Of a stretch of 64,000 nucleotides of DNA, positions 15,611-27,486 are shown piece by piece. Source of the stretch: Tolypothrix sp. PCC 7712 (lineage in GTDB: Bacteria; Cyanobacteriota; Cyanobacteriia; Cyanobacteriales; Nostocaceae); NCBI RefSeq assembly GCF_025860405.1, contig NZ_CP063785.1:1-64000 (forward strand), in the 5' to 3' direction. Both the position numbers and the translations under genes were made by a program. The number at the start of each line of letters is the position of its first letter. The stretch's first letter is position 1. The notes beneath the pieces were generated by a model that worked only from the letters and a program-made list of their open reading frames with translations, was not told the DNA's origin and made no database searches.

Positions 15611-18600
15611 ATGATTACAGTTTCAGGGCATCAAATAATAGAAACTATTTATGTAGGTTCAAAAACAGTTATTTATCGGGGCTTGAGAATTGGGGATCAA
15701 CAACCAATAATTGTAAAGGTGGTTAACAACGAATATCCCACTCTTAGTGATATCGCCAGATTGAAGCATGAATATGACATCACTCAATTTCTTAATATGC
15801 CAGGAATTGTCAAGTCTTATTGCTTGAAAAATACTAATGGTTCTCTAGCATTGGTATTAGAAGATTTTGGCGGAGAATCGCTATATCAATATATTCAAGT
15901 AAAAACCCTAAAAATCACCGAATTTTTGATAATTGCTATTAAATTAGCTGATATTTTAGGTGAATTATCCAAAAACCAGATTATTCATCAGGATATTAAA
16001 CCCCACAATATTATTATTAACTCGCAAACTGGCGAGATAAAAATTACAGATTTTGCGATCGCTTCCCGAGTGTCTAGAGAAACCCAATTCATCTGTAATC
16101 TTAATCGCTTGGAAGGGACATTAGCTTATATGTCGCCAGAGCAAACAGGGAGAATGAATAGATCCATAGACTATCGCACTGACTTTTACTCTTTAGGTGT
16201 CACCTTTTATGAAATGCTCACCCAGCATTTGCCATTTGAAACTAACGATGCAATGGAGTTGGTTCATTGTCATATTGCAAAACAGCCGCTACCACCTCAT
16301 GAATTGAATTCGGATATTCCTGAAACAATTTCAGATATTATCTTAAAGTTGTTAGCAAAAACGCCGGAAGAAAGATATCAAAGTAGCTATGGATTGAGGG
16401 CAGATTTACAAAAATGCCTTACTCAATTATGCGAAACTAACCAAATTTTATACTTTCCATTAGGACAGCAAGATATTTCACCAATCTTTCAAATCCCACA
16501 AAAATTGTATGGCAGAGATAGAGAAATTTCTACATTAGTAAATGCTTGCGAACGAGTAATAGGGAGAAATCAAGAAAGCTTACGCTTGTCTTCCCCATCT
16601 GGCTATTCGGAAATGATGCTTATATCTGGTTATTCTGGTATCGGCAAATCAGCATTAGTACAAGAAGTTTATCAACCAATTACTAAGCACAAAGGATACT
16701 TTATTGCTGGGAAATGTAATCTGTTACAGAGGAATATTCCCTATGGTTCGATAATTCCAGCCTTTCAGAAATTAATTCGCCAGTTGTTGACAGAATCTGA
16801 TGCCCAAATTGCAGTCTGGCGGGCAGAGTTTTTAGCTGCTTTATCGACTAATTGCCAGGTGATTATTAATGTAATTCCTGAAATTGAACTAATTGTAGGT
16901 CAACAGCCTACTATACCAGAACTAGGGGTAGTAGAATCACAAAATCGCTTTAATAAAGTCTTGCAAAACTTCATCCATATATTTAGTAAACCTGAACACC
17001 CCTTAGTAATTTTTTTGGATGATTTGCAATGGGCGGATTCTGCTTCCCTAAAATTGATCCAATCGTTAATGACAGAAGCAGATAGTCATTATTTATTTCT
17101 CATAGGTGCTTATAGAGATAAAGAAGTTAATGCAACTCATCCATTAATGTTGACATTCAAAGAAATTCAAAAGCACAATCATAAAATCAATTGTAGTAAC
17201 AATCTTTTTCCTAAAGTTAATCATCTCTCTCTTTCTCCGTTAAATTTAGCTCATGTTACGCAGTTAATTAAAGATACTCTACATTGCGAGCAATTGAAAG
17301 CTATACCATTAGCGGAACTTGTTGTTGAAAAAACTCATGGTAATCCTTTTTTTGTGAATGAATTCTTGAAATCCTTATATACACAAGAATTATTAGAATT
17401 TGATTTTGTTCAGGGAGTATGGCAGTGGAATATAGTAGATATTCAAGCCACACCAATTACAAATAATGTTGTTGATTTAATGGCAGATAAAATTCAAAGA
17501 CTCTCTACTCAGACTCAACAAATTTTAAAGCTAGCCGCTTGTATTGGGTATCAATTTGATTTGCAAACCCTATCAATTGTCTATAAAAAAACTGCGATCG
17601 CAACTGCTAGTGATTTATGGGAAGCAATTGAGTCAGGACTAATTCTGCCCTTGGGGAATGAGGATCAACTGCTGAGGGCTGAAGATTGGATCAAGCAAGA
17701 GACAGGAACTGAGTCGAAATTTGCTGTTTCTCATCTTCCGGCTTTGATATCTTACAAATTCTTGCACGATCGCGTACAACAAGCTGCTTATTGCTTAATT
17801 CCCGAAGACCAAAAACAAATAGTACATCTACAACTAGGGCAACTACTGCTCAAAAATAATCAATGTAGGCGAGAAGAAAAAATCTTTGATATTGTCAATC
17901 AACTCAATTTTGGAATGCAACTGATTACTAATCAATCAGAAAAGTATGAATTGGCAGAATTAAATCTCTGTGCTGGTAAAAAATCTAAACTATCCGCTGC
18001 CTATAATTCAGCAATAAATTACTTGCGAAATGGCATTAAATTGTTAAGTAATTGTAGCTGGGAGGAGCAATATGAACTGACACTAGCACTTTATCAAGAA
18101 GCCGTAGAAGCAGCCTACATCAATGGTGAGTTTACAGAGATGGAGCGTTATCTGCAAATAGTTCTACAACAAGCAAAGACTGTGCTTGACAAAGTAAAAG
18201 TCTATGAAATTAAAATCCAATTTTGTGCTGCTCGTAATAAGATGCAGGGCACAATAGAAACAACCTTAGAAATTCTAGATTTATTAGAAATTAGGTTTCC
18301 GCAAAATCCCAGTAAATTAGATGTTCAACAGAGTTATACAGAAACAAAATATGCATTAGCAGGCAAAGAACCTCTGGATTTACTTGACTTACCAGTAATG
18401 ACAGATCCCTATACAATAGCTGCTCTCCGACTAATGTCAAATGTAACTATTAGTGCTTACAATACAGCACCTATTATCTTTCAATTGATGACTCTGCAAC
18501 AAGTGAAACTGTTAGTTCAGTATGGTAATTCTGCTGTTGCTGCCTCATCTTATGCTTGGTATGGCTTATTTTTGTCGGGTATTGTCGATGATATTGATAC

Positions 18601-21319
18601 AGGTTATAAGTTTGGTCAATTGGCATTAAAAATTTTAGATAAATTCGATGCCAAAGAATTTCAAGCTAAAACTTTTTTTGCATTTAATATCTTTATTATG
18701 CCGTGGAAAATGCATATTAAAAAAACACTAAAGCCCTTATTTAAAAGTTATCAAATTGGTATAGAAATGGCAGATTTTGAATATGCTGCCCGAGCTGCTT
18801 TACATTATGGTTGTCATTCTTATCTTGCAGGTAATCCATTGTTGGAAACTGAACAGGAGATGTCAAAATACAGTCATTTAATGCTGGAATTAAAACAGGA
18901 GTCAGTACTTTGTAAGAATGAGATAATTCGTCGCTCTATTTTGAAATTACTGGATAGATTTGAACCCACAGTTGGTTGTAACTGTGGGGATTTTAATGAT
19001 GAGAAACTCCTGAAATTTTTGCTAGATGCGAATCTATGCCACACAATTTTTGTCTTAGCCATTAACAGACTGATAGTTAGTTACTTACTGCAAGATTTTC
19101 CGCTAGTAAATAAGTATGCTGTGCTAGCAGAAACATACCTAGATAGTGGATGTGCATTTAGTCTTGGAGCCATATTTAATTTTTATGATTCTTTATACCA
19201 ACTAGCTATATATACAGAGGCTGAGAGCGATGAAAAAATCCAGATATTAGAAAAAGTACATACTAACCAACAAAAAATGCAAATCTGGTCACACTATGCA
19301 CCAATGAATTTCTTACAGAAGTATCATTTAGTAGCAGCAGAAAGGCATCGAGTTCTGGGTGAAGATATTCAGGCAATAGACAATTATAATCGCGCCATAG
19401 AATTGTCTAGAGAACATGAATATTTACAAGAAGAAGCTTTAGCAAACGAACTAGCAGCCAAATTTTATTTAACAAAAGGCATGACCAAAATTGCTCAGGT
19501 TTACATGGTGGATGCCCATTATTGTTATCAGCGATGGGGAGCGATCGCTAAAGTTAGACAGCTAGAAGAAACCTATCCCCAGCTACTTATATGGCAATCT
19601 AGTAGCTTTGAAAAAGCGCGTACCAGCATCAGTCAAACCCTCAATCGCCTGACAACTTCCTCAACTTCTTCTAGCAGTGATAGTGGTGTTGCTGAAGTGC
19701 TAGATTTGGCAACTGTGATCAAAGCTTCCCAAGCGATCGCAGGTGAAATTGTCTTAGAGAATTTGCTGGCAAAATTGATGGCGATCGTGATTGAAAATGC
19801 AGGAGCAACTAAAGGTGTTTTAATCCTCTGCCAAAACGGGGAACTGTGGATTAAAGCTGTCAAAGAAGTGGGTAGCGATACTGTCAAAGTTCTGCAATCA
19901 TTACCAGTGGATCACAGCGATGTGCTACCAAAAGTCATCGTCAATTATGTAGCTAGAACCCAGTCGGATGTCGTTCTTACCAATGCTACTTGTGAAGGGC
20001 TATTTATTAAAGATATTTTTATTAAAGAAAATCAACCCCAATCAGTTCTTTGTACTCCCATCCTGAATCAAGGCAAACTTCTGGGTGTGTTGTATTTGGA
20101 AAATCACCTAACAACAGGTGCATTTACAGACAATCACCTAGAAGTTTTGAAAATTTTATCTTCTCAAGCCGCTATTTCTATTGAAAATGCACTACTTTAC
20201 CAAACTCTAGAACAAAAAGTACAGGAACGCACTACCCAACTGGCTCAAGCCAATATGGACTTAAAAAAACGGAATTTACTGATTCGTCAGGTGTTTGGAC
20301 GTTATTTAAGTGATGATATTGTCGCCAATTTGCTAGAAAGCCCAGAAAGATTGCAACTTGGCGGCGATAGAAGAAAAATGACGATCCTGACTTCTGATTT
20401 AAGAGGATTTACAGCCATCTCAGAGCGATCGCAACCAGAAGAAGTAATTAGTATCCTCAACATCTATTTTGAATTTATGGCAGATGTCATTACCAAGTAT
20501 CAGGGAAGTATTAATGAGTTCATGGGTGATGGGATTTTGGTGCTATTTGGTGCTCCTACACCCAGAGAAGATGACGCGCTAAGAGCTGTAGCTTGTGCTT
20601 GTGCTATGCAGTTGGCGATGGATGCTGTGAATGAAAAATTGCAAGATTTAAATTTCCCTCAACTAGACATGGGTATTGGTATCAACACGGGTTTGGTAAT
20701 TTTGGGAAATATTGGCTCAGAGAAACGAACTAAGTACGGTATTGTTGGTAGCCAAGTAAATCTAGCTTACCGGATTGAATCTTACAGTCTAGGGGGTGAG
20801 ATTCTGATTTCAGAACAAACATTACAAGAAGTCGGCTCTATTGTCAGAATCAACGGGCAAAAGCAGGTACATCCTAAAGGAGTGAAACAACTAATTACTA
20901 TTTACTGTGTTGACGGTATTGGCAAACCATACAACCTTTTTCTATCCACAGAAGAAGAGATATTCTTCACTCTGACTGAAATCATCCCCATCCAGTACGC
21001 CATGATTGAGGAAAAGCATATTAATGAAATTATGTTTCAGGGAAGTGTAATCCAAATCTCAGAAAAGGGAGCTAAAGTCTACTGTGATCATTTGCCAGAA
21101 GGTTGTTTACCACCTGCACAAACAAACATTAAACTCAACTTATTAGTACCGAATATTCCAGCAGAACTGCAAGAAGATATATATGCTAAAGTATCGGAGA
21201 ATTTAGCAGATTCTAGGAGTTTTTATCTTCATTTTTCGAGAAAATCTCTAGCTTTAGAGATGATGCGTTGGGCGAAATTAAGTCAAAAAATACGCTTGTT
21301 CCCAAGCTCAGTTAACTAA
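15611..21319 (+). CDS. Ser/Thr kinase - AAA ATPase - GAF - class III nucleotide cyclase fusion
   Basis: A 1902-residue multidomain sensor. The kinase domain (about 5-270) has VKVV Lys36, the HQD loop with Asp128 and DFA instead of DFG at 147-149. The AAA/STAND-type ATPase has Walker A GYSGIGKSA near 340 and LVIFLDDLQWAD near 470. A long helical repeat region of about 700 residues follows, then GAF (about 1365-1530), coiled coil and cyclase (about 1590-1770). Metal-binding Asp1596 and Asp1640 are present, as are the Asn and Arg of VNLAYRIES. Glu1636 and the Gly of KYGIVGS occupy the base-selecting positions, which points to GTP. A PilZ-like tail follows. The first half matches cyanobacterial HstK-type proteins, but the usual histidine-kinase end is replaced by a cyclase. 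ATG 15611 is preferred to TTG 15590, which lacks conserved residues before M8. Confidence 0.9.
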   Translation: MITVSGHQIIETIYVGSKTVIYRGLRIGDQQPIIVKVVNNEYPTLSDIARLKHEYDITQFLNMPGIVKSYCLKNTNGSLALVLEDFGGESLYQYIQVKTLKITEFLIIAIKLADILGELSKNQIIHQDIKPHNIIINSQTGEIKITDFAIASRVSRETQFICNLNRLEGTLAYMSPEQTGRMNRSIDYRTDFYSLGVTFYEMLTQHLPFETNDAMELVHCHIAKQPLPPHELNSDIPETISDIILKLLAKTPEERYQSSYGLRADLQKCLTQLCETNQILYFPLGQQDISPIFQIPQKLYGRDREISTLVNACERVIGRNQESLRLSSPSGYSEMMLISGYSGIGKSALVQEVYQPITKHKGYFIAGKCNLLQRNIPYGSIIPAFQKLIRQLLTESDAQIAVWRAEFLAALSTNCQVIINVIPEIELIVGQQPTIPELGVVESQNRFNKVLQNFIHIFSKPEHPLVIFLDDLQWADSASLKLIQSLMTEADSHYLFLIGAYRDKEVNATHPLMLTFKEIQKHNHKINCSNNLFPKVNHLSLSPLNLAHVTQLIKDTLHCEQLKAIPLAELVVEKTHGNPFFVNEFLKSLYTQELLEFDFVQGVWQWNIVDIQATPITNNVVDLMADKIQRLSTQTQQILKLAACIGYQFDLQTLSIVYKKTAIATASDLWEAIESGLILPLGNEDQLLRAEDWIKQETGTESKFAVSHLPALISYKFLHDRVQQAAYCLIPEDQKQIVHLQLGQLLLKNNQCRREEKIFDIVNQLNFGMQLITNQSEKYELAELNLCAGKKSKLSAAYNSAINYLRNGIKLLSNCSWEEQYELTLALYQEAVEAAYINGEFTEMERYLQIVLQQAKTVLDKVKVYEIKIQFCAARNKMQGTIETTLEILDLLEIRFPQNPSKLDVQQSYTETKYALAGKEPLDLLDLPVMTDPYTIAALRLMSNVTISAYNTAPIIFQLMTLQQVKLLVQYGNSAVAASSYAWYGLFLSGIVDDIDTGYKFGQLALKILDKFDAKEFQAKTFFAFNIFIMPWKMHIKKTLKPLFKSYQIGIEMADFEYAARAALHYGCHSYLAGNPLLETEQEMSKYSHLMLELKQESVLCKNEIIRRSILKLLDRFEPTVGCNCGDFNDEKLLKFLLDANLCHTIFVLAINRLIVSYLLQDFPLVNKYAVLAETYLDSGCAFSLGAIFNFYDSLYQLAIYTEAESDEKIQILEKVHTNQQKMQIWSHYAPMNFLQKYHLVAAERHRVLGEDIQAIDNYNRAIELSREHEYLQEEALANELAAKFYLTKGMTKIAQVYMVDAHYCYQRWGAIAKVRQLEETYPQLLIWQSSSFEKARTSISQTLNRLTTSSTSSSSDSGVAEVLDLATVIKASQAIAGEIVLENLLAKLMAIVIENAGATKGVLILCQNGELWIKAVKEVGSDTVKVLQSLPVDHSDVLPKVIVNYVARTQSDVVLTNATCEGLFIKDIFIKENQPQSVLCTPILNQGKLLGVLYLENHLTTGAFTDNHLEVLKILSSQAAISIENALLYQTLEQKVQERTTQLAQANMDLKKRNLLIRQVFGRYLSDDIVANLLESPERLQLGGDRRKMTILTSDLRGFTAISERSQPEEVISILNIYFEFMADVITKYQGSINEFMGDGILVLFGAPTPREDDALRAVACACAMQLAMDAVNEKLQDLNFPQLDMGIGINTGLVILGNIGSEKRTKYGIVGSQVNLAYRIESYSLGGEILISEQTLQEVGSIVRINGQKQVHPKGVKQLITIYCVDGIGKPYNLFLSTEEEIFFTLTEIIPIQYAMIEEKHINEIMFQGSVIQISEKGAKVYCDHLPEGCLPPAQTNIKLNLLVPNIPAELQEDIYAKVSENLADSRSFYLHFSRKSLALEMMRWAKLSQKIRLFPSSVN

Positions 21320-21539
21320 ACTATCAATAACGCTTTCAATAATCAGCTTTGCAGATATTTATCAAAGAATAGAAAAGTTCACATTCATAGATATTGCCAG
21401 AAAAAAATAAAAATACAGCAGTTAGCAGTTTTAGCAAGTAAATGTAGATAAATTACATATAACTTATCTACAATGTTTATTGAGATATATTAATAGTTTG
21501 TGAAAAAATAAAGTAATAATATAGTACTCAAATTGGGCG

Positions 21540-23402
21540 ATGAATAGCTTTATTTCTCGCGTAAGGCGCTTTTGCCTCAGTCTGCTTTTTAAACAAACTG
21601 TGTTAATTCTTCTGCTCTTATTCTCTATTGGAGTAGGTGTAGCTTTAGCAAATATGTCTAGTCTTTCGACTAGCCTCATAAAATCCCAAGCACTGATGAA
21701 TGCCGAATTGCAAGCAAAATCAATAATTGATGCTTGGAACCTTTATAGTAGTGCAGGTGCCGATCGCGCCAGAAAAGTTAAGGGAATTAGCATTATCCAC
21801 AACTACCTGATCAAAGAAGGTGCAATTCCTCCCCCTGCAACTTACGCCATTGAACTTGGCAAAAACATCAGCGAACAAAAGGCTGGGATGGCAGTCCGAT
21901 TATACAGTGATTACCCCTATCCTTGGCGAAAAGCTGAAGGTGGGCCCAGAGATGATTTTGAGAAACAGGCACTTACCTACTTAAGACAACATCCTGAAGA
22001 GAACAATTTTTCTCGTCTGGAGAAAAAAGATGGTCGTAGCTTATGGCGATATGGGCAATCTGTACGCATGGAGGCTAGCTGCGTTGCTTGTCACGACAGC
22101 GATCCTAATAGTCCAAAACGCGACTGGCAAGTAGGAGACGTGCGGGGAGTTTTGGCGATTACTCAATCTCTAGACAGTTTTACAGAAAAAACTAATAAAA
22201 GTTTGCAAACAACATTTGTGATGTTGGGAGGATTATCTGTACTGGGACTGACTGGGTTAACCTTGGTTATTAGTAGGTTACGTCAAACAACTAGAGAATT
22301 AGAAGTACGTGTTACAGAACGCACGGCTGATTTAGCTCAAGCTAATACAGATTTAGAAAAAAGAAATTCCTTAATTCGTCAAGTGTTTGGCCGTTATCTC
22401 AGTGATGAAATTGTCGCCAATTTGTTAGATAGCCCCGAAGGGTTGAAACTTGGAGGTGAGAGGCGGAAAATTACAATCCTGACTTCTGATTTAAGAGGAT
22501 TCACAGCCATCTCAGAGCGATCGCAACCAGAAGAAGTCATCACAATCCTTAACATCTATCTAGAATACATGGCTGATGTCATTACCCAATACCAGGGAAC
22601 TATTAATGAATTCATGGGTGATGGCATTTTGGTGCTATTTGGTGCACCCATGCCCAAAGAAGATGATGCTGCTAAAGCTGTAGCTTGTGCTTGTGCCATG
22701 CAATTAGCTATGAGTGCTGTCAATGAAAGGCTGCAAAATTTAGGTTTTCCTCAACTAGATATGGGAATTGGGATTAATACTGGACTAGTTATTTTGGGAA
22801 ACATCGGCTCACAAAAACGTACTAAATATGGTGTCGTTGGTAGTCAGGTAAACCTTACTTATCGCATTGAATCTTACACCACAGGTGGCGAAGTTTTAAT
22901 ATCCGATGAGACATTAAAAGCTGCTGGCTCAATTGTGCAATTAAGTGGACATAGACAAGTACAACCGAAAGGAGTAAAACAGCCAATTACTGTACACCAA
23001 GTTTATGGAATTAGCGGAGATTACAATCTTTTTCTACCCATAGAAGCAGAAGATTTTCTACCACTTTCAGGCATCATCCCTATACAATATGCGTTGTTAG
23101 AAGAAAAGCATATTAGCACAACTATATATCAAGGAAGTATCGTTGAACTCTCAGCTAAGGGCGCTAAAATTCGCATGGAAAATGCAGCAGAAGTTTCTCC
23201 ACCACCTGCACAGACTAATATCAGACTTAAATTATTAGTACCAAACATCCCCACAGAACTTCAAGAAGATATCTATGCTAAGGTGTTTGACAAACCAGCA
23301 GACAATGGCAGTTTTTATCTTCATTTCACTGCTAAACCGCCAGCTATCCAAGCGAGATTAGACGCTATATACCAATCTCTAAAAGGAGCAGCCGAATCAT
23401 GA
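21540..23402 (+). CDS. Membrane class III nucleotide cyclase with exported c-haem (Tll0287/DUF3365-like) sensor
   Basis: A 620-residue protein. TM1 is about 19-37. The exported sensor domain (about 38-222) ends with the haem-c motif C181-V-A-C184-H185 and resembles DUF3365/Tll0287 (YSDYPYPWRKAEGG, WRYGQSVRMEASC). TM2 is about 225-246, then a coiled coil (250-280), a cyclase domain (305-480) and a PilZ-like tail (485-620). Metal-binding Asp317 and Asp361 and catalytic Asn438 and Arg442 are intact. Glu357 replaces the adenine-selecting Lys and Gly431 stands at the partner position, which suggests guanylate cyclase. From residue 265 on it is closely similar to the C-terminal half of the gene upstream (220 bp apart), so a duplication with exchanged sensors is likely. 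Ligand or redox input through the haem is inferred. Confidence 0.9.
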   Translation: MNSFISRVRRFCLSLLFKQTVLILLLLFSIGVGVALANMSSLSTSLIKSQALMNAELQAKSIIDAWNLYSSAGADRARKVKGISIIHNYLIKEGAIPPPATYAIELGKNISEQKAGMAVRLYSDYPYPWRKAEGGPRDDFEKQALTYLRQHPEENNFSRLEKKDGRSLWRYGQSVRMEASCVACHDSDPNSPKRDWQVGDVRGVLAITQSLDSFTEKTNKSLQTTFVMLGGLSVLGLTGLTLVISRLRQTTRELEVRVTERTADLAQANTDLEKRNSLIRQVFGRYLSDEIVANLLDSPEGLKLGGERRKITILTSDLRGFTAISERSQPEEVITILNIYLEYMADVITQYQGTINEFMGDGILVLFGAPMPKEDDAAKAVACACAMQLAMSAVNERLQNLGFPQLDMGIGINTGLVILGNIGSQKRTKYGVVGSQVNLTYRIESYTTGGEVLISDETLKAAGSIVQLSGHRQVQPKGVKQPITVHQVYGISGDYNLFLPIEAEDFLPLSGIIPIQYALLEEKHISTTIYQGSIVELSAKGAKIRMENAAEVSPPPAQTNIRLKLLVPNIPTELQEDIYAKVFDKPADNGSFYLHFTAKPPAIQARLDAIYQSLKGAAES

Positions 23403-23470
23403 ATAAATTTATTTTTTTCATTAATAAATGACATTGTTCTGTTCATAAATTAATTAGCAGTTGATTTTTA

Positions 23471-23495
23471 ATTACGAACTACGAACTACGAATTA
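23471..23495. repeat. ATTACGAACT-type heptamer STRR
   Basis: Three to four copies of the 7-mer (A)CTACGAA/ATTACGA between the convergent cyclase and miaA genes. Confidence 0.7.
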
Positions 23496-23507
23496 GTAAA
23501 TCCTTTT

Positions 23508-24404
23508 TCATTTACTAATAAACTCTTCCACACGCTGCAAAACCTTAGCAAATAAATCAGCATCGTTGGCATCAAACCATTCAATTTGGGGATAGGCTCG
23601 AAACCAAGTCCTTTGTCGCTTGGCAAATTGCCGCGTATGTAAAACTATTAATTCTTGAGCTTCCTCTAAAGAAATTTTCCCAGCTAAATATTGCTTAATT
23701 TCTTGATACCCTAAAGTGTTTAATAAAGGTAAATCAGCACCATATTTCTGACAAAGATCATCGACCTCAGCCACCAATCCCTCTTTGATCATCTGCTCAG
23801 TACGCTGGTGAATGCGTAGGCGTAACGCATCAGTAGCGCAATCTAAACCAATTTGTAAAATCGGGTAATTTGGCGGATTCTCCCCTTGTAGGTCGGAAAT
23901 GGGGATTCCCGTTACATAATATACTTCTAAAGCCCTTAAAGTCCGTACAGGGTCATGAGGATGAATTTTTTGAGCAGCAACAGGATCAACTTGTTGTAAC
24001 ATAGCGTAAAGTTGATTTTGACCAAGTTCTGTGAGTTGCGATCGCAATTCTAATTGCGGTGCTACTCGCGGAATTTTCATGCCTTGAACAATAGAACGTA
24101 TGTATAAACCAGTGCCTCCAACCATTAATAGGGGAGAATTAGCAACAGCAGTAATTAAAGCTTGTGCTTGTTCTTGGTAATCTGCTACCGTCATCGTGTT
24201 TGTTGGCGCGCAGATATCTATTAAATAATGTTGCACCAATTTTTGTTCCGCTAATGTCGGTTTAGCTGTGCCAATATTAAACTCGCGGTACACTTGGCGG
24301 GAATCAGCACTGAGAATTACAGTCTCTAAGTGCATAGCTAAAGCCAAACCCAAACCCGACTTCCCCGTCGCCGTCGCTCCACAAATTACAACTAATTTAG
24401 TCAT
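23508..24404 (-). CDS. miaA: tRNA dimethylallyltransferase
   Basis: Transfers a dimethylallyl group to A37 of tRNAs that read U-starting codons. The 298 residues begin with the P-loop VICGATATGKSGLGLAL, followed by SADSRQVYREFNIGTAKP (substrate and Asp/Ser catalytic region), YLIDICAPTNTMTVADYQ, the VGGTGLYIRSIVQG helix, DPVRTLRALEVYYVTG, and TRQFAKRQRTWFRAYPQIEW near the end. Length is typical. It is convergent with the cyclase gene and divergent from gyrB across a repeat-filled spacer. Confidence 0.95.
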   Translation of the reverse strand: MTKLVVICGATATGKSGLGLALAMHLETVILSADSRQVYREFNIGTAKPTLAEQKLVQHYLIDICAPTNTMTVADYQEQAQALITAVANSPLLMVGGTGLYIRSIVQGMKIPRVAPQLELRSQLTELGQNQLYAMLQQVDPVAAQKIHPHDPVRTLRALEVYYVTGIPISDLQGENPPNYPILQIGLDCATDALRLRIHQRTEQMIKEGLVAEVDDLCQKYGADLPLLNTLGYQEIKQYLAGKISLEEAQELIVLHTRQFAKRQRTWFRAYPQIEWFDANDADLFAKVLQRVEEFISK

Positions 24405-26641
<2,237 letters not shown>

Positions 26642-26720
26642 TAAGTTGTGACGTGAATCAGCTATTCAAGAGTTAAAGTTGCCGGAAATTTGAACTCTTG
26701 AGTACCAAGCAGGAAAAATC

Positions 26721-26756
26721 AAGTGCAATTTTGTTTATTAACTTATTGCACTTTTT
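26721..26756 (+). terminator. Terminator hairpin after gyrB
   Basis: AAGTGCAAT (26721-26729) and ATTGCACTT (26745-26753) form a 9-bp perfect stem with a 15-nt loop followed by T residues, 80 bp after the gyrB stop. Confidence 0.6.
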
Positions 26757-26786
26757 CAGTCTTATAGGTTAATAAACCACATTGCC

Positions 26787-26808
26787 AGGCGCGTTGATCG
26801 CGCCTTTA
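26787..26808 (+). terminator. Second GC-rich hairpin downstream of gyrB
   Basis: AGGCGCG (26787-26793), loop TTGAT, CGCGCCT (26799-26805), then TTTATA. A compact GC-rich stem followed by U residues gives it the shape of an intrinsic terminator. Confidence 0.55.
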
Positions 26809-27383
26809 TAGTTACTCTCAGGTTTTTTCCGTATAGTACGCATCCAAAAGCTATATAGTTAATGATGAGAATAGTTGATAAAATACATAAACTTTAATCA
26901 CAAAAATAATAAAATTCACGGAAACTTTACATTACATGGAAAGTTTTGTTTGTCAAGCTATATCTTTTATTCTCAGTAGTTAAGCATTGGCAAGTTTGTT
27001 AACTTCATCAATATTTCAAATAAGGAAGGTACAAATGTCTTGCTTTATTGAGTATCAGTAAATTTTGCCCCACTCAGAAATGTATTTGCTATCCTTGAAT
27101 AGCAAAGCGCTATTTCATATCCGCTAAGGGATTTGTTCAGCAGCTGCAATATTCCTGGTTAACAAGAGAACTTCTAAACTACTGTAGTAATGAGTATTAA
27201 AAATTACAAATATTTTACTTAAGCGGTTTTCCAAGTAGGTGTATAACCCCTTCTTTAAACTATTTAGTTTCAGTAGGAAAATTAATGTTCATCAGTAATG
27301 TCAAATCCTTTATGAATTGATTAAAATATCGTTGTATACAATAGGAAAAGTTTGTCAAGTTTCATAGGGCTGAAATCTTCGGA
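26809..27383. other. Non-coding stretch upstream of sigA (distal part)
   Basis: AT-rich DNA without a credible gene: no ORF with start context, ribosome binding site and plausible composition on either strand. Long leaders with several promoters are known for cyanobacterial sigA genes, and this may belong to such a region. Confidence 0.5.
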
Positions 27384-27486
27384 GTGCGCTAACGTGTGAA
27401 TAAGACCAACTTTATTTCAATTTCATTTGAAACATCAGGTTGGTTCTGTCATTACCTCAACTCCTCAGTTTAGGTAATTAGCACAC
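27384..27486 (+). ncRNA. Candidate structured RNA (three-way junction) upstream of sigA
   Basis: An outer stem pairs GTGCGCTAA (27384-27392) with TTAGCACAC (27478-27486), 8 of 9 pairs. It encloses two hairpins. One is ACCAAC (27405-27410) with GTTGGT (27439-27444), continued by TTTCAA/TTGAAA (27415-27420/27427-27432). The other is TTACCT/AGGTAA (27452-27457/27472-27477), with loop CAACTCCTCAGTTT containing an anti-Shine-Dalgarno-like CTCCTC. It lies about 720 nt before the sigA start. It may be an independent small RNA, a leader element or a palindromic repeat; the strand is not determined. Confidence 0.35.
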
